A DNA stretch of 64,000 nt, from positions 62,001 through 126,000 of the forward strand of contig NZ_SZVO01000010.1 in assembly GCF_005280585.1 (NCBI RefSeq), in the 5' to 3' direction. Positions 17,229 through 27,120 of the stretch are shown piece after piece. A program made the translations under genes and the position numbers. How positions within the stretch are numbered: the stretch's first letter is position 1; each line of letters opens with the position of its first letter. The notes under the pieces are model-generated. The model was given only the letters and a program-made list of their open reading frames with translations. It did not search any database and had not been told where the DNA came from. This DNA comes from Dyadobacter frigoris (lineage in GTDB: Bacteria > Bacteroidota > Bacteroidia > Cytophagales > Spirosomataceae).

Positions 17229-18587
17229 TCAGCGTGGACCTCTTGAACCACCACCTCCGCCGCCTCTTGAACCGCCACCACCACCACCTCCTCCGCTTGG
17301 AGCACTGTAACTAGGGGCGCTGTAAGATCTTGCTGGGGCACTGTAATTATTACTGTTGCTTCTTGATGGAGCACTGTAATTATCATAACTTCTTGTAGGA
17401 GCCTGATAAGATTCAGTACGTGCCGGAGCAGAGTAATTAGACTGGCTTCTTTGCAAGTTGTAAGAGTCAGAAGAACTTCTTGTTCCGGATGAAGAAGAGC
17501 GAGGCGTGTAAGAATTCAAATTACCGTCCGAAGTGTAATTACTTCCTGAAGAAGTTCTTGGGCGCGAGTAATAAGTATTTCCGTCACTTGCCGTATTTCC
17601 TGATCTTGAATAACCGCTGCTGCTTCTGGCATTTGCATTTCCGGTTGTACCGTCAACGCCTGTTCTGCTACTGCCTGAATTACCACGGCTGTTTGCTCTC
17701 GGAGAAGAATAATATGAATCTCCTGAAGATGAATTCCCGGATGATCTCAAATTACGTCCGGATGAATTATCAACAGAACGTGGTGAGTTTACAAAACTTG
17801 AATTGTAACGTTCGCTGCTTCTTGGGCTTCCACCTGATTCGCGTGCGCCATAAGTTCTTGCAAATCCTCTTCTATCATTAACATTGTTTACCACAATTAC
17901 AGGACTGTTGTAAGCCCAAGGACTGTAATAACCTCCGTATCCGCCATAACCACCACCGTAGCCATATCCGCCGTACCCACCATACATACTTCCGTAAAAT
18001 GGATCATATCCATAAGCACTGTAACCATATGGATTATAACCATACATACCACTTCCGTATCCGTAAGGTGAAAAACCATAGGAAGAATAACCCATGCCAA
18101 AACCGGAAAAAGGATTCATGCCAAACATGCTTCCAAATCCTATGCTCAAACCAAGTCCGCCCATGCCCATTCCACCCATGTAACTACCTGGATAATACGA
18201 ACCAAAACCATTGTTCATCCCATAACCCGTATTATAGGGATTGGAAAAACGTGTAGCCTGATTATATCCATCGGTAAATCCGGCGTTATACCCTACGTCA
18301 CTTGATACGTTGCGCTGAATACCACGTGCCGAAATATATGAATCATCATAATAATCCCCGTTTCCCGCAACGTCCTGATCCTGTGTGTCCACATAATCAG
18401 GATTGCTTGAACGAGTCATATTTTGAGCTGAACGACTATTTTTAGTAACAACTCCCGTATTTGGATTCCCTCCGTAAAGGTCATCATATCCTCCTCCTGA
18501 ACGCGAAGCATATTGATTACTGGTACATGCACCAGCTCCCAACAGCAGCATCAAAGAAAGATATTTTATATTATTCATGCTCCTCAT
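17229..18587 (-). CDS. Gly/Tyr/Ser-rich low-complexity lipoprotein
   Basis: A 452-residue exported protein without a recognised domain. The signal peptide ends in a lipobox (LLLGAGAC, Cys21). After a polar region (22-115) comes a Gly/Tyr/Phe-rich stretch (about 120-235) with many GYGG and NPYGYSAYGY-like units. A Ser/Arg/Asn-rich part follows, with repeated NYSAPxRS-type units, and a glycine tail interrupted by SRG ends the chain. The composition suggests a disordered or self-associating surface or periplasmic protein. Two in-frame starts are possible, ATG 18587 and ATG 18578; AGGAG lies directly before the second. It is a single-gene unit, and homologues probably exist only in close relatives (inference). 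Confidence 0.7.
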   Translation of the reverse strand: MRSMNNIKYLSLMLLLGAGACTSNQYASRSGGGYDDLYGGNPNTGVVTKNSRSAQNMTRSSNPDYVDTQDQDVAGNGDYYDDSYISARGIQRNVSSDVGYNAGFTDGYNQATRFSNPYNTGYGMNNGFGSYYPGSYMGGMGMGGLGLSIGFGSMFGMNPFSGFGMGYSSYGFSPYGYGSGMYGYNPYGYSAYGYDPFYGSMYGGYGGYGYGGGYGGYGGYYSPWAYNSPVIVVNNVNDRRGFARTYGARESGGSPRSSERYNSSFVNSPRSVDNSSGRNLRSSGNSSSGDSYYSSPRANSRGNSGSSRTGVDGTTGNANARSSSGYSRSGNTASDGNTYYSRPRTSSGSNYTSDGNLNSYTPRSSSSGTRSSSDSYNLQRSQSNYSAPARTESYQAPTRSYDNYSAPSRSNSNNYSAPARSYSAPSYSAPSGGGGGGGGSRGGGGGGSRGPR

Positions 18588-18695
18588 GGCTTTAGTTGTT
18601 TATAATGTTGTCTCTAATATACATAAAATTTTTGTACCAGACTGTGAATAAAACATCATTAGTATGACATTAATTCCAAAGTTAACATAAAAAAC

Positions 18696-18703
18696 TATCT
18701 TTG
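18696..18703 (+). promoter_or_regulatory. Candidate -7 box for proS
   Basis: TATCTTTG matches TAnnTTTG exactly, 67 nt before the proS ATG. The position expected for TTG reads TTC, so the upstream box is imperfect. Confidence 0.45.
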
Positions 18704-18769
18704 CAACTTCATTAAAAAGCGAAGTGACAAACCGTCATACTCCTTTCCATTACATAATATTTTCGTAGA

Positions 18770-20245
18770 ATGAGTAAAGCCTTACCAACCCGCAGTGAAA
18801 ATTACTCCGAATGGTACAATGAACTAGTAAAAAGAGCCGATTTGGCTGAAACTTCCGCTGTCAGAGGCTGTATGGTAATCAAACCTTACGGCTATTCTAT
18901 CTGGGAGAAAATGCAGCGTGCATTGGATGACATGTTTAAAGAAACAGGCCATCAGAATGCTTATTTCCCCTTATTTATCCCAAAATCATATCTGAGCAAG
19001 GAAGCTTCCCACGTTGAAGGTTTCGCAAAAGAGTGTGCGGTTGTGACGCATTATAGATTAAAAGCAGACCCCAATGGCAATGGTGTGATTGTGGACCCGG
19101 ATGCCAAACTGGAAGAAGAACTTATCGTTCGTCCAACCTCCGAAACCGTCATTTGGAGTACCTATAAAAACTGGATCCAGTCGTATCGAGACCTTCCTTT
19201 GCTGATCAATCAATGGGCAAATGTGGTGCGTTGGGAAATGCGTACCCGGTTATTTTTAAGAACTACTGAATTTCTATGGCAGGAAGGCCACACGGCGCAT
19301 TCCACCTCAACAGAAGCAGTAGCAGAAACAAAACAAATGCTTGAAATTTACGCTCAGTTTGCTGAGGAATGGATGGCATTGCCGGTTGTAAAAGGTGTTA
19401 AAACGGCGAATGAACGATTTGCCGGCGCGGTGGATACTTATTGTATTGAAGCCTTAATGCAGGACGGGAAAGCTTTGCAGGCTGGAACTTCTCATTTTCT
19501 TGGACAGAACTTCGCTACGGCTTTTGACGTTAAATTTCAGGATAAAGAAGGCAAACTGGAATACGTCTGGGGAACTTCATGGGGCGTAAGTACGCGTTTG
19601 ATGGGTGCGCTTATCATGGCACATTCGGACGACGCCGGGTTGGTATTACCTCCTAAGCTTGCCCCTATTCAGGTTGTAATTGTTCCGATTTATAAAAATG
19701 AAGAACAATTGACATTGATCTCCGAAAAAGTTGCGGCGATCACAAAAGATCTTCGTAAAAAAGGAATAAGCGTTAAGTTTGATAACAACGATGCTTATAA
19801 ACCCGGCTATAAATTTGCTGAATATGAGTTGAAAGGTGTTCCGGTACGTTTGGCAATGGGTGCCCGTGATTTAGAAAACAATACGGTTGAAGTAGCACGT
19901 CGTGATACTAAAACGAAAGAGACTGTTTCTCTTGATGGAATCGCTGATTTCATTGGCACGTTATTAGACAACATTCAGGTATCAATCTATAATAAGGCTC
20001 TGGCTTTCCGTGAAGAAAACACGGTGAAGGTTGATACTTTTGAAGCGTTTAATAAAGTACTTGATACCAAAGGCGGCTTCATTCTGGCGCATTGGGATGG
20101 AACTTCTGAAACGGAAGAAAAAATTAAAGAGGAAACTAAAGCAACGATTCGTTGTGTTCCTTTGGATTCTGTGGAAGAAGCAGGAATTTGTATTTATTCA
20201 GGCAAACCTTCAAGCAGAAGAGTTGTATTTGCAAGAGCATATTAA
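18770..20245 (+). CDS. proS: Proline--tRNA ligase (short, eukaryote/archaea-like type)
   Basis: A 491-residue class II synthetase that charges tRNA-Pro. Motif 2 ([21 protein letters not shown]) is near residues 157-177 and motif 3 ([18 protein letters not shown]) near 265-283; [10 protein letters not shown] is the TSE loop. There is no INS editing insertion between motifs 2 and 3, and the C-terminal extension places it in the archaeal/eukaryotic-like ProRS group used by many Bacteroidota. The chain ends in a tyrosine (FARAY), typical of that group. Start ATG 18770. The FKBP gene follows after 64 nt. Confidence 0.96.
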   Translation: MSKALPTRSENYSEWYNELVKRADLAETSAVRGCMVIKPYGYSIWEKMQRALDDMFKETGHQNAYFPLFIPKSYLSKEASHVEGFAKECAVVTHYRLKADPNGNGVIVDPDAKLEEELIVRPTSETVIWSTYKNWIQSYRDLPLLINQWANVVRWEMRTRLFLRTTEFLWQEGHTAHSTSTEAVAETKQMLEIYAQFAEEWMALPVVKGVKTANERFAGAVDTYCIEALMQDGKALQAGTSHFLGQNFATAFDVKFQDKEGKLEYVWGTSWGVSTRLMGALIMAHSDDAGLVLPPKLAPIQVVIVPIYKNEEQLTLISEKVAAITKDLRKKGISVKFDNNDAYKPGYKFAEYELKGVPVRLAMGARDLENNTVEVARRDTKTKETVSLDGIADFIGTLLDNIQVSIYNKALAFREENTVKVDTFEAFNKVLDTKGGFILAHWDGTSETEEKIKEETKATIRCVPLDSVEEAGICIYSGKPSSRRVVFARAY

Positions 20246-20309
20246 TACAAGGTCATCATTTAATGACCAGCATGTTAAACTTATTTTTTTACCAATAGAT
20301 TCTAACAAA

Positions 20310-20741
20310 ATGAAACAAGCACAAGCAGGTGATACTGTCCAGGTACACTACACAGGCACTCTTCCGGATGGCCAACTGTTTGATTCCTCGGCAGGACGTG
20401 AGCCGTTGTCTTTTCAACTGGGAAGCGGACAAGTAATCAAAGGCTTTGATGACGGTGTTACCGGCATGGCAGTTGGAGATAAAAAAACGGTACATATTCC
20501 AAATGAAGAGGCCTATGGCCCAATCAACGAAGACATGATCGTCAACTTTGAACGCAACCAGATACCGTCTGACATTCCTTTGGAAGTAGGAATAACTTTG
20601 AATATGCATCAGGACGGAAACGGCCAGGTGATTCCGGTTATCGTGAAAGAAGTTACAGAAGAATTTGTAATTCTTGATGCCAACCATCCATTGGCTGGTC
20701 AGGATCTGATTTTTGAATTGGAACTTGTAGGTATCGAATAA
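20310..20741 (+). CDS. FKBP-type peptidyl-prolyl isomerase (SlyD-like)
   Basis: A 143-residue prolyl isomerase and folding helper. The FKBP core is split by an inserted IF-type domain, as in SlyD: DTVQVHYTGTLPDGQLFDSS and LGSGQVIKGFDDGVTGM, then the insert (about 70-120), then NHPLAGQDLIFELELVGIE. The reading frame stays open back to 20031 inside proS, but the ATG at 20310 starts exactly at the family N-terminus (MKQAQAGDTVQ). It lacks the histidine-rich metal-binding tail of E. coli SlyD. No signal peptide, so it is cytosolic. A terminator follows. Confidence 0.93.
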   Translation: MKQAQAGDTVQVHYTGTLPDGQLFDSSAGREPLSFQLGSGQVIKGFDDGVTGMAVGDKKTVHIPNEEAYGPINEDMIVNFERNQIPSDIPLEVGITLNMHQDGNGQVIPVIVKEVTEEFVILDANHPLAGQDLIFELELVGIE

Positions 20742-20754
20742 AGTAAATTTTTAT

Positions 20755-20797
20755 AAAAAAAACCGGCTTAAATCATGATGATCTAAGCCGGTTTTTT
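20755..20797. terminator. Two-way terminator
   Basis: AAAAAACCGGCTTA paired with TAAGCCGGTTTTTT around a partly paired centre, between the convergent FKBP gene and the AlbA_2 regulator gene. Confidence 0.8.
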
Positions 20798-20814
20798 AAT
20801 GTTGAACAATAAAA

Positions 20815-21447
20815 TTATTCAACCCATTTAAGACTAAACATTTCAGGTTTTCCTTTTTGCAACTTTAATAAAACTTGCTTATCGGCCAGATCATTCAGCA
20901 AACGTTCCGCTCTCTTTTCAGAGATATTAATTATTCGGGAAAACACTTTTGCGGTAACCGAATCATATTCTTTCAAATACTGGATTAGCGATCTTACATG
21001 CCTGGATTCAAGCAGCGTTTTAGTGTCAAAATCACTTTGCCCTTCTATAAACAATCTCAACGTTGGTACGCTTTTGTCTTTGACACGAATATAAATCATC
21101 CGCTGACCTTTTTCATTGATTGCATAATGCGGTCTTTCCTGACTTTCATCAATTTCCACACGCAGCAAAATCCTGTTATCGAGTTTTTCAGATTTAAACC
21201 GGATTGATAAGGCTTTGTCTACCAATTCGGTACAAGCTCTTTCGAGTTTTTCGAGTTCACCCAGTTCTGAGGTTATTCCAAGGACTTCTCTATTATCACC
21301 CACACCAATCAACAAAACCCCACCCGAAGTATTTGCAAAAGATGCCAGCGTTTTAGCAATTTTATATGGATTGTCGATAGTCCGTTTGAACTCTACTGTC
21401 AATCCCTCACCCTGTTTGATTATTTGTATTGTGCTTTTAATCATCAT
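20815..21447 (-). CDS. AlbA_2/Schlafen-like domain protein with a winged-helix C-terminus
   Basis: A 210-residue cytosolic protein. Residues 12-120 form an AlbA_2 (divergent AAA_4) domain: GLTVEFKRTIDNPYKIAKTL, SFANTSGGVLLIGVGDN and YIRVKDKSVP. Residues about 150-210 look like a winged helix (VFSRIINISEKRAERLLNDLADK). Such proteins are usually annotated as ATP-binding or transcriptional regulators, but function is poorly known. The stop codon of dprA directly abuts its ATG (21447), so the two genes form one operon and are probably translationally coupled. A second ATG at 21444 is possible. Confidence 0.8.
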   Translation of the reverse strand: MMIKSTIQIIKQGEGLTVEFKRTIDNPYKIAKTLASFANTSGGVLLIGVGDNREVLGITSELGELEKLERACTELVDKALSIRFKSEKLDNRILLRVEIDESQERPHYAINEKGQRMIYIRVKDKSVPTLRLFIEGQSDFDTKTLLESRHVRSLIQYLKEYDSVTAKVFSRIINISEKRAERLLNDLADKQVLLKLQKGKPEMFSLKWVE

Positions 21448-22587
21448 TTAAATTAAACCGTATTTTTTACCAGGCAACGATTTCACCATTCCCTGAAATT
21501 CAAGATTCAATAACAAGGTGGCCAATTTATTCAAATGTAAACCACTTTGCCACGACAATTCATCCAGCTGCATATTTCCCTGTCGTTTCAAAAGAGATAA
21601 AATCTGACCTTCATCCTGCGTGAATCCATCAAAGATAAATGTTGATTCATTCGGGACTTCTTTATCTTGAACATCTAAAATCCTCTCTTTGTTCTCCAAA
21701 TTCCATCCAATCGAATCCGCCATGTCCTGAACGGAAATAAATATGCAGGCTTTATTATCTCTGACCAACTGATTACAACCTTCTGACTGTGGATTAAAAA
21801 TATTTCCCGGCACCGCAAAAACTTCCCGGTGATAATTTTGAGCGAAATCTACGGTAATCAAACTGCCGCCTTTTTTTGCCGATTCCACAACAATAGTAAC
21901 ATCACTTAATCCGGCAATGATACGATTTCTTGCTGGAAAGCGCATAAAATCAGGTTTAGTAGCCAGTGCATTTTCTGTGACCAATCCCCCCTTTTCCAAC
22001 ATTTCTGCCGCTGTTTTTTGATGTACAGCCGGATAAATCACATTCAATCCGCTCGCCATCACACCGACCGTCGCCAGATCATTTTTAAGACAGGCCCTGT
22101 GTGCCGTAATATCCACTCCATAAGCAAGACCGCTGATAACAAGTGGATTATACGGAATGAGATCTTTGATAATATTTTCGGTAACACTTTTTCCATATTC
22201 CGTCACTTGTCTTGTTCCGACAATACCAACAGTCCGGTAACTGTTATAATCAAAATTTCCTTTGGAATAAAGTACAACTGGCGCGTCATAAAGCGATTTC
22301 AGGCGATTGGGGTATGTGCTGTCTGAGAAAAAATGAAGCCGTGCACCGCTTTTTATACAGTTTTGCCACTCCTTTTCAGCTTCTGCCAGGCCGTCTTTTT
22401 TGAGAATAGAACGGGCTGCTTTCTCTCCAATCCCGGGTATTTTAATGAGTTTTTTGTAGTCGGAGCTGAAAACTTTTTCTGCACTTCCACAATAACTTAT
22501 AAGTTGGCGAATGGTTACTGAGCCGATTCCAGGCGTGTTAACCAAAGCAAGCGTACAAAGTTTTTCACTTTCGGGGTTTTCTGACAT
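21448..22587 (-). CDS. dprA: DNA processing protein DprA
   Basis: A 379-residue protein that loads RecA on incoming single-stranded DNA during transformation. An N-terminal helix-hairpin-helix region (GIGSVTIRQLI, IPGIGEKAARSIL) precedes the Rossmann-like DNA_processg_A domain with VGTRQVTEYG, SGLAYGVDITAH and PARNRIIAGLSD. The C-terminal winged helix (DprA_WH) occupies about 310-379. All parts of a full-length DprA are present. Start ATG 22587. The AlbA_2 gene follows without any gap. No com genes lie nearby. Confidence 0.95.
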   Translation of the reverse strand: MSENPESEKLCTLALVNTPGIGSVTIRQLISYCGSAEKVFSSDYKKLIKIPGIGEKAARSILKKDGLAEAEKEWQNCIKSGARLHFFSDSTYPNRLKSLYDAPVVLYSKGNFDYNSYRTVGIVGTRQVTEYGKSVTENIIKDLIPYNPLVISGLAYGVDITAHRACLKNDLATVGVMASGLNVIYPAVHQKTAAEMLEKGGLVTENALATKPDFMRFPARNRIIAGLSDVTIVVESAKKGGSLITVDFAQNYHREVFAVPGNIFNPQSEGCNQLVRDNKACIFISVQDMADSIGWNLENKERILDVQDKEVPNESTFIFDGFTQDEGQILSLLKRQGNMQLDELSWQSGLHLNKLATLLLNLEFQGMVKSLPGKKYGLI

Positions 22588-22733
22588 AAAGTTTATAGTG
22601 TGTTATGAGTATGCAAATTAAAAAAATATGCTTCACATTGTTCTTTTATGGCTTAATATCTTCGTTACGTATGGTCTTGGCATAAAAATTGTATTTCAAC
22701 AAAAAAAGTATAAATTTTAACCCCAACTCCTTT

Positions 22734-24557
22734 ATGGAAAATATAAATACTGATGACACCGCAACTTTACAAAATTTTGAAGGTATGGGCGCTACCTCTC
22801 ACCCGGAAGGAGTGCATTATCGCGTTTGGGCTCCTAATGCCGAAAACGTTTCGGTTGTTGGAACGTTTAATAATTGGAACGACAAGGCCAGCCCGATGCA
22901 ATCCGAAGAGAATGGAAATTGGAGCTTGTTAATAGAAAATTCAAAACAAGGTGATGAGTATAAATTTTCAATAAAAACGAAAAACGGAGTTTTGATGCGA
23001 AATGATCCTTACGCCTTAAAAGTTACAAACTCTGCTGGAAATAGCGTCGTATATGACCATTCAACTTTTGACTGGCAAGATTCAAATTATCAAATGCCGA
23101 GTTGGAACGAGGTTGTTATCTATGAACTTCACATTGGAACTTTCAATGTGAAAGAAGAAAATCACGTAGGCAATTTTTATACTGCCATAGAAAAGCTGGA
23201 TTATCTTCAAGAACTCGGCATTAATGCTATTGAACTTATGCCAAGTTCTGAATTTCCGGGAGATCGCTCCTGGGGATATAATCCTTCCAATCCTTTTGCA
23301 ATTGAATCAGATTACGGCGGGCCAGAAGGGCTGAAAGCTTTTGTGAAAGCTGCTCATGAGCATGGTATTGCGGTGATACTCGATGTGGTTTACAATCACT
23401 TTGGTCCATCAGACCTTGATTTATGGCAATTTGACGGCTGGTCTGAAAACGGCGGCGGCGGGATTTATTTTTACAACGACTGGAAGGCCGAAACGCCATG
23501 GGGCGGCACACGTCCTGATTTTGGCCGCGGTGAGGTGAGACAATATATTCACGATAATGCCTTAATGTGGTTGAGAGACTACCGCATCGATGGTCTAAGG
23601 ATGGATATGGTTGTTTACATAAGAAATGTTAAAGCAGATGGAAATCCGGGAAATGACCTGAAAGACGGGATTTCTCTGATGCAATGGATTAACAAAGATA
23701 TCAAGGAACAATTTCCGAACAGAATAACGATTGCAGAGGACATGCATTCACTTGATTTTGTAACAAACTCTGTGGAAAACGGCGGGATGGGTTATGGTTC
23801 TCAATGGGATGCTGAATTTGTACATTCTGTTCGTGATGCAGTCATTACTGCCAATGACCAGAACAGAGATATGCCAAGTGTTGTTGACGCCATTACAAGC
23901 AGGTATAACACGGATTCTTTCCAGCGAATCATTTATACAGAATCTCATGATGAAGTTTCGAATGGCCAGGCCAGAGTTGCGGAAGAAATTGCGGATGGCG
24001 ATGTAAATAACTGGTATTCAAAAAAACGTGCTGCACTCGGCGTTGCACTGGTTATGACCTCACCCGGAATTCCAATGATTTTCCAGGGCCAACCACTTTT
24101 GGAGGATAAATGGTTTTCAGACAGCGATCCGATCGACTGGTCGAGACTTGAAAAATTCACGGGATTTGCTAATTTACACAGAGATTTGATTCATTTGCGC
24201 AGGAATTGGTTTGGTGTAACAGAAGGTTTACAAGGCCAGGATGTTCAGATCATCCGTGCTGATAACGACAAGAAAGTAATTGTGATGCACCGTTACAAAG
24301 ATGGAGGACCAAAAGATAGCGTAATCGTTGTTCTTAATTTTTCAACTGAAACTTTCGACGATTATAAAGTTGGTTTTCCAAGAGAAGGTTCGTGGAAACT
24401 TCGTTTTAACAGCGATAAGGGAGATTACGATTCTGATTTTTCAAATCTTGGCGTTTTTGATATTGATACTATGAAAGGTGAGTTCGATGGTCTGCATCAG
24501 TTTGTTTCATTACAAATTCCACCTTACACAGCCCTGATTTATTCACAGGAAGATTGA
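22734..24557 (+). CDS. GH13 alpha-amylase family enzyme with CBM48 (branching enzyme-like)
   Basis: A 607-residue cytosolic enzyme. An N-terminal CBM48 domain (about 18-105: YRVWAPNAENVSVVGTFNNW) precedes the GH13 barrel. The four conserved regions are DVVYNH (217-222), GLRMDMV (287-293), IAEDMH (333-338) and ESHDEV (403-408). The predicted nucleophile is D291, the acid/base E335 and the third acid D406. The SHDEV and CBM48 layout fits 1,4-alpha-glucan branching enzymes, but it is shorter than classical GlgB and could also be a trehalohydrolase- or amylase-like member. The ATG at 22734 is preferred to a TTG at 22689. It stands alone, with a terminator after it. Confidence 0.85.
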   Translation: MENINTDDTATLQNFEGMGATSHPEGVHYRVWAPNAENVSVVGTFNNWNDKASPMQSEENGNWSLLIENSKQGDEYKFSIKTKNGVLMRNDPYALKVTNSAGNSVVYDHSTFDWQDSNYQMPSWNEVVIYELHIGTFNVKEENHVGNFYTAIEKLDYLQELGINAIELMPSSEFPGDRSWGYNPSNPFAIESDYGGPEGLKAFVKAAHEHGIAVILDVVYNHFGPSDLDLWQFDGWSENGGGGIYFYNDWKAETPWGGTRPDFGRGEVRQYIHDNALMWLRDYRIDGLRMDMVVYIRNVKADGNPGNDLKDGISLMQWINKDIKEQFPNRITIAEDMHSLDFVTNSVENGGMGYGSQWDAEFVHSVRDAVITANDQNRDMPSVVDAITSRYNTDSFQRIIYTESHDEVSNGQARVAEEIADGDVNNWYSKKRAALGVALVMTSPGIPMIFQGQPLLEDKWFSDSDPIDWSRLEKFTGFANLHRDLIHLRRNWFGVTEGLQGQDVQIIRADNDKKVIVMHRYKDGGPKDSVIVVLNFSTETFDDYKVGFPREGSWKLRFNSDKGDYDSDFSNLGVFDIDTMKGEFDGLHQFVSLQIPPYTALIYSQED

Positions 24558-24577
24558 TTTTTGAATGCGTATACAAG

Positions 24578-24610
24578 CAAAAAGGCTTCCCAAAAGGAAG
24601 CCTTTTTTTA
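24578..24610. terminator. Two-way terminator
   Basis: AAAAGGCTTCC paired with GGAAGCCTTTT around a 5-nt loop, followed by T run, between the convergent GH13 and lepB genes. Confidence 0.85.
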
Positions 24611-25792
24611 TCTGATTATACTGAATAACCTCTTCCAACGAATTTTGCTTATAAAACTCTCAGGATCAGGATCAATAGACATCCATACAAATACCGCTTT
24701 TCCGACAATATGGTCTTTGGGAACTAGTCCCCAATATCTTGAATCCGCTGAGTTATGACGGTTATCACCCATCATAAAATAATAATCCTGTTTGAAAGTA
24801 TAGCCATCAAGCTCTTTCTCTTGTTGAAATATCTTTCCGTCTTTAAAAACGACGTTGTGATTGCCCTCATAATTCCGGATTACTTCAGCATAAAAAGCAC
24901 TATTTTCTGGTGTTAACTTAACTGTCAGTCCTTTTTTAGGAATAATAATAGGCCCGTAATTATCTTTATTCCAATCAAGTAAATCTGAATTCGGATACAC
25001 ATTTGATTCACGAATCCCTTTTGCTAAAACCATCATATCAATGTGTTTTACAAAGTCGTATCCTTTTAATTTTAAAGCAGTTCCTGCTGTTGTTTTCACT
25101 ATATAGCCGGATTCATCATTATTTGTCAGCGTATCGTCGTGTGTTTCTGTATAAGACGAAAATTCTGTGATACCATTCTTTTTGAAAATATTCGTTTCAT
25201 TAATAGCCGTAGTGACAGCCATAAAATACTCATTCTGCATTTCAGGCGGGTTTTCGCTTTTTAGGCCATTTACATATACCTGGGCATTTCTAATTTCAAA
25301 TCTGTCACCAGCTCCGGCAACGCATCTTTTGATATAATTGGTCCTTAAATCGATCGGATATGGTTTCAAATTTGGCAAAACTGCATCGTAGTTTTTATAT
25401 AGATCAGGATGTTCTACCGGTAAATTAAACACTACGACATCTCCTTTTTTTACCTCCGAAAAACCGGGCAATCTGAACTGAGGCAATGAAATCCAATCAA
25501 GGTAAGAGGGAATTTCGGTTCCCCATATTTTTTGATGCGTTAACGGCATTTGCAAAGGTGTAACCGGCGTGCGGGTACCATAGTGTAATTTGCTCACAAA
25601 AAGATAATCACCAACAAGAAGCGTATGTTCCATTGACGAAGACGGAATCACAAATGCTTCGAAGAAAAACCAGCGGATAAGTGTTGCCGCGATCACAGCG
25701 AATAAAACGGAATCAAACCACTCACGGATGGCTGATTTTTTCTTTGGTATTTTGGGAGAATTTAAAGTATCCTTTTGAACTGTACTGATCAT
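24608..25792 (-). CDS. lepB: Signal peptidase I, paralogue 1
   Basis: A 394-residue membrane protease that removes Sec and Tat signal peptides. One N-terminal membrane helix (about 27-48) is followed by the catalytic motif [10 protein letters not shown] with Ser53. The general-base lysine K155 is in [12 protein letters not shown], where the usual GLPGD has become [19 protein letters not shown] near the end is box E. A 130-residue insertion between the Lys region and box E enlarges the periplasmic domain, as in the second copy. Start ATG 25792. The neighbouring paralogue at 25958 is clearly related along its length. Confidence 0.93.
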   Translation of the reverse strand: MISTVQKDTLNSPKIPKKKSAIREWFDSVLFAVIAATLIRWFFFEAFVIPSSSMEHTLLVGDYLFVSKLHYGTRTPVTPLQMPLTHQKIWGTEIPSYLDWISLPQFRLPGFSEVKKGDVVVFNLPVEHPDLYKNYDAVLPNLKPYPIDLRTNYIKRCVAGAGDRFEIRNAQVYVNGLKSENPPEMQNEYFMAVTTAINETNIFKKNGITEFSSYTETHDDTLTNNDESGYIVKTTAGTALKLKGYDFVKHIDMMVLAKGIRESNVYPNSDLLDWNKDNYGPIIIPKKGLTVKLTPENSAFYAEVIRNYEGNHNVVFKDGKIFQQEKELDGYTFKQDYYFMMGDNRHNSADSRYWGLVPKDHIVGKAVFVWMSIDPDPESFISKIRWKRLFSIIR

Positions 25793-25896
25793 GGCTATAA
25801 ATTTTTGCTCTGCAATATTGCATTTTTAATTCATAACAAACAAACAGATATATATAATTTTACTATATATAATAAAAAATTAATCTGCCTAACTAA

Positions 25897-25936
25897 AAAG
25901 GGAGAAAATATACATGACTGCATATCTTCTCCCTTT
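25897..25936 (-). terminator. Terminator between the two lepB genes
   Basis: AAAGGGAGAAAATAT paired with ATATCTTCTCCCTTT (one mismatch), 10-nt loop, followed on the minus strand by a T run. It lies 21 nt past the stop codon of the upstream lepB, so the two copies are at least partly separate in transcription. Confidence 0.75.
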
Positions 25937-25957
25937 CAAATTTTTTTTCTTTTTCTT

Positions 25958-27085
25958 TTAATTGATAATGCGGAACAATCTGCTCCAGCGGATTTTACCA
26001 AAAAAGCTTGTCGGTGCCGGATCGATAGACATCCAGACAAATACCGCTTTCCCAACGATATGATCTTTTGGCACAAAACCCCAATAACGTGAATCCGCTG
26101 AGTTGTGGCGGTTGTCTCCCATCATGAAATAATAATCCTGCCCAAAAGTGTAGCTCGTAATTACTTTACCATCCACTTTAACCGTATTATTATCGATCTC
26201 AACCTTATCATTACCTTCATAGCTTTTTATCACAGTACCGTACAAAGCCACATTTTCAGGCGTTAATTGTACAGTCATTCCTTTGGCTGGAATTGTGATG
26301 GGCCCGTAGTTATCACGGTTCCATTTGAACAAAGGCGAATTCGGATACAACATCGGTTCACTGATCTCTTTGGAAGCCTTAACCACAGTTACTCCTTTAA
26401 CGAAATCGTATTGTTTCAATTTTGCAGCCAATTCAACGGTTGTATAAACCAGATAACCCGGCTGATCATTTGTTGAAATAGTATCATTAAATGTTTCAAC
26501 ATAAGAATTGAATTCAGAAATACCATTATCCTTAAAAACCTTCGCTTCGTTTACGCTCGTAGAAGTTGCTACGAAATATTCATTTTCCATCCGTGGCGGA
26601 TTTTCAACAGCTTTTCCATTAGCAAAAACCTGAAGATCACGAACTTCCAGTTTATCTCCGGGAAGGCCCATACATCTTTTGATATAATTGGTTTTAAGAT
26701 CAACCGGATGCTGCAATTCAGGTGGGTAATTAAATACCACCACGTCACCGCGTTTCACATCACTAAAACCTGGCAGGCGAAATGAAGGTAATTGAACTGC
26801 GTCTGTATACGAAGGAATATTGGTTCCCCAGATTGTCTGGTGTGTTAATGGAACCTGTATCGGCGTTTTTGGAGTACGTGTTCCGTAATGTAATTTACTC
26901 ACGAACAAAAAATCACCAACCAAAAGACTATTCTCCATGGATGGAGTTGGAATCGTAAAAGCTTCAAAAAACAACCAACGGATCAAGGTCGCAGCAATTA
27001 CCGCAAAAAGAACAGAGTCAAACCATTCACGTACAGCAGATTTTTTCTTTGAAGAACTAGGGGTTTTTCCCTGATTAAAAGCCAT
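25958..27085 (-). CDS. lepB: Signal peptidase I, paralogue 2
   Basis: A 375-residue signal peptidase I. One membrane helix spans about residues 22-43. The catalytic Ser49 is in IPTPSMENSL and the general base K136 in NYIKRCMGLPGDKL, a canonical box D. Box E ([14 protein letters not shown]) is identical to that of paralogue 1. It shares the same large inserted periplasmic region. Compared with paralogue 1 its motifs are closer to consensus, so this is more likely the main enzyme (inference). Start ATG 27085. It follows dapB by 35 nt on the same strand. Confidence 0.94.
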   Translation of the reverse strand: MAFNQGKTPSSSKKKSAVREWFDSVLFAVIAATLIRWLFFEAFTIPTPSMENSLLVGDFLFVSKLHYGTRTPKTPIQVPLTHQTIWGTNIPSYTDAVQLPSFRLPGFSDVKRGDVVVFNYPPELQHPVDLKTNYIKRCMGLPGDKLEVRDLQVFANGKAVENPPRMENEYFVATSTSVNEAKVFKDNGISEFNSYVETFNDTISTNDQPGYLVYTTVELAAKLKQYDFVKGVTVVKASKEISEPMLYPNSPLFKWNRDNYGPITIPAKGMTVQLTPENVALYGTVIKSYEGNDKVEIDNNTVKVDGKVITSYTFGQDYYFMMGDNRHNSADSRYWGFVPKDHIVGKAVFVWMSIDPAPTSFFGKIRWSRLFRIIN

Positions 27086-27120
27086 GTTTTATTCTAATTG
27101 AGAGTTACAGTAATATCAGT

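Noticed and set aside
17480-18256. Several plus-strand ORFs opposite the Gly/Tyr-rich lipoprotein gene
   Set aside because: They are antisense shadows of repetitive codons; biased composition and no start signals.
20251-20268. GGTCAT/ATGACC hairpin between proS and the FKBP gene as a terminator
   Set aside because: Only 6 bp with no immediate T run; too weak to call.
20031-20741. A longer 236-residue ORF joining the end of proS to the FKBP gene in another frame
   Set aside because: Its first 93 residues are a shadow of proS with no family features; the ATG at 20310 starts exactly at the FKBP N-terminus.
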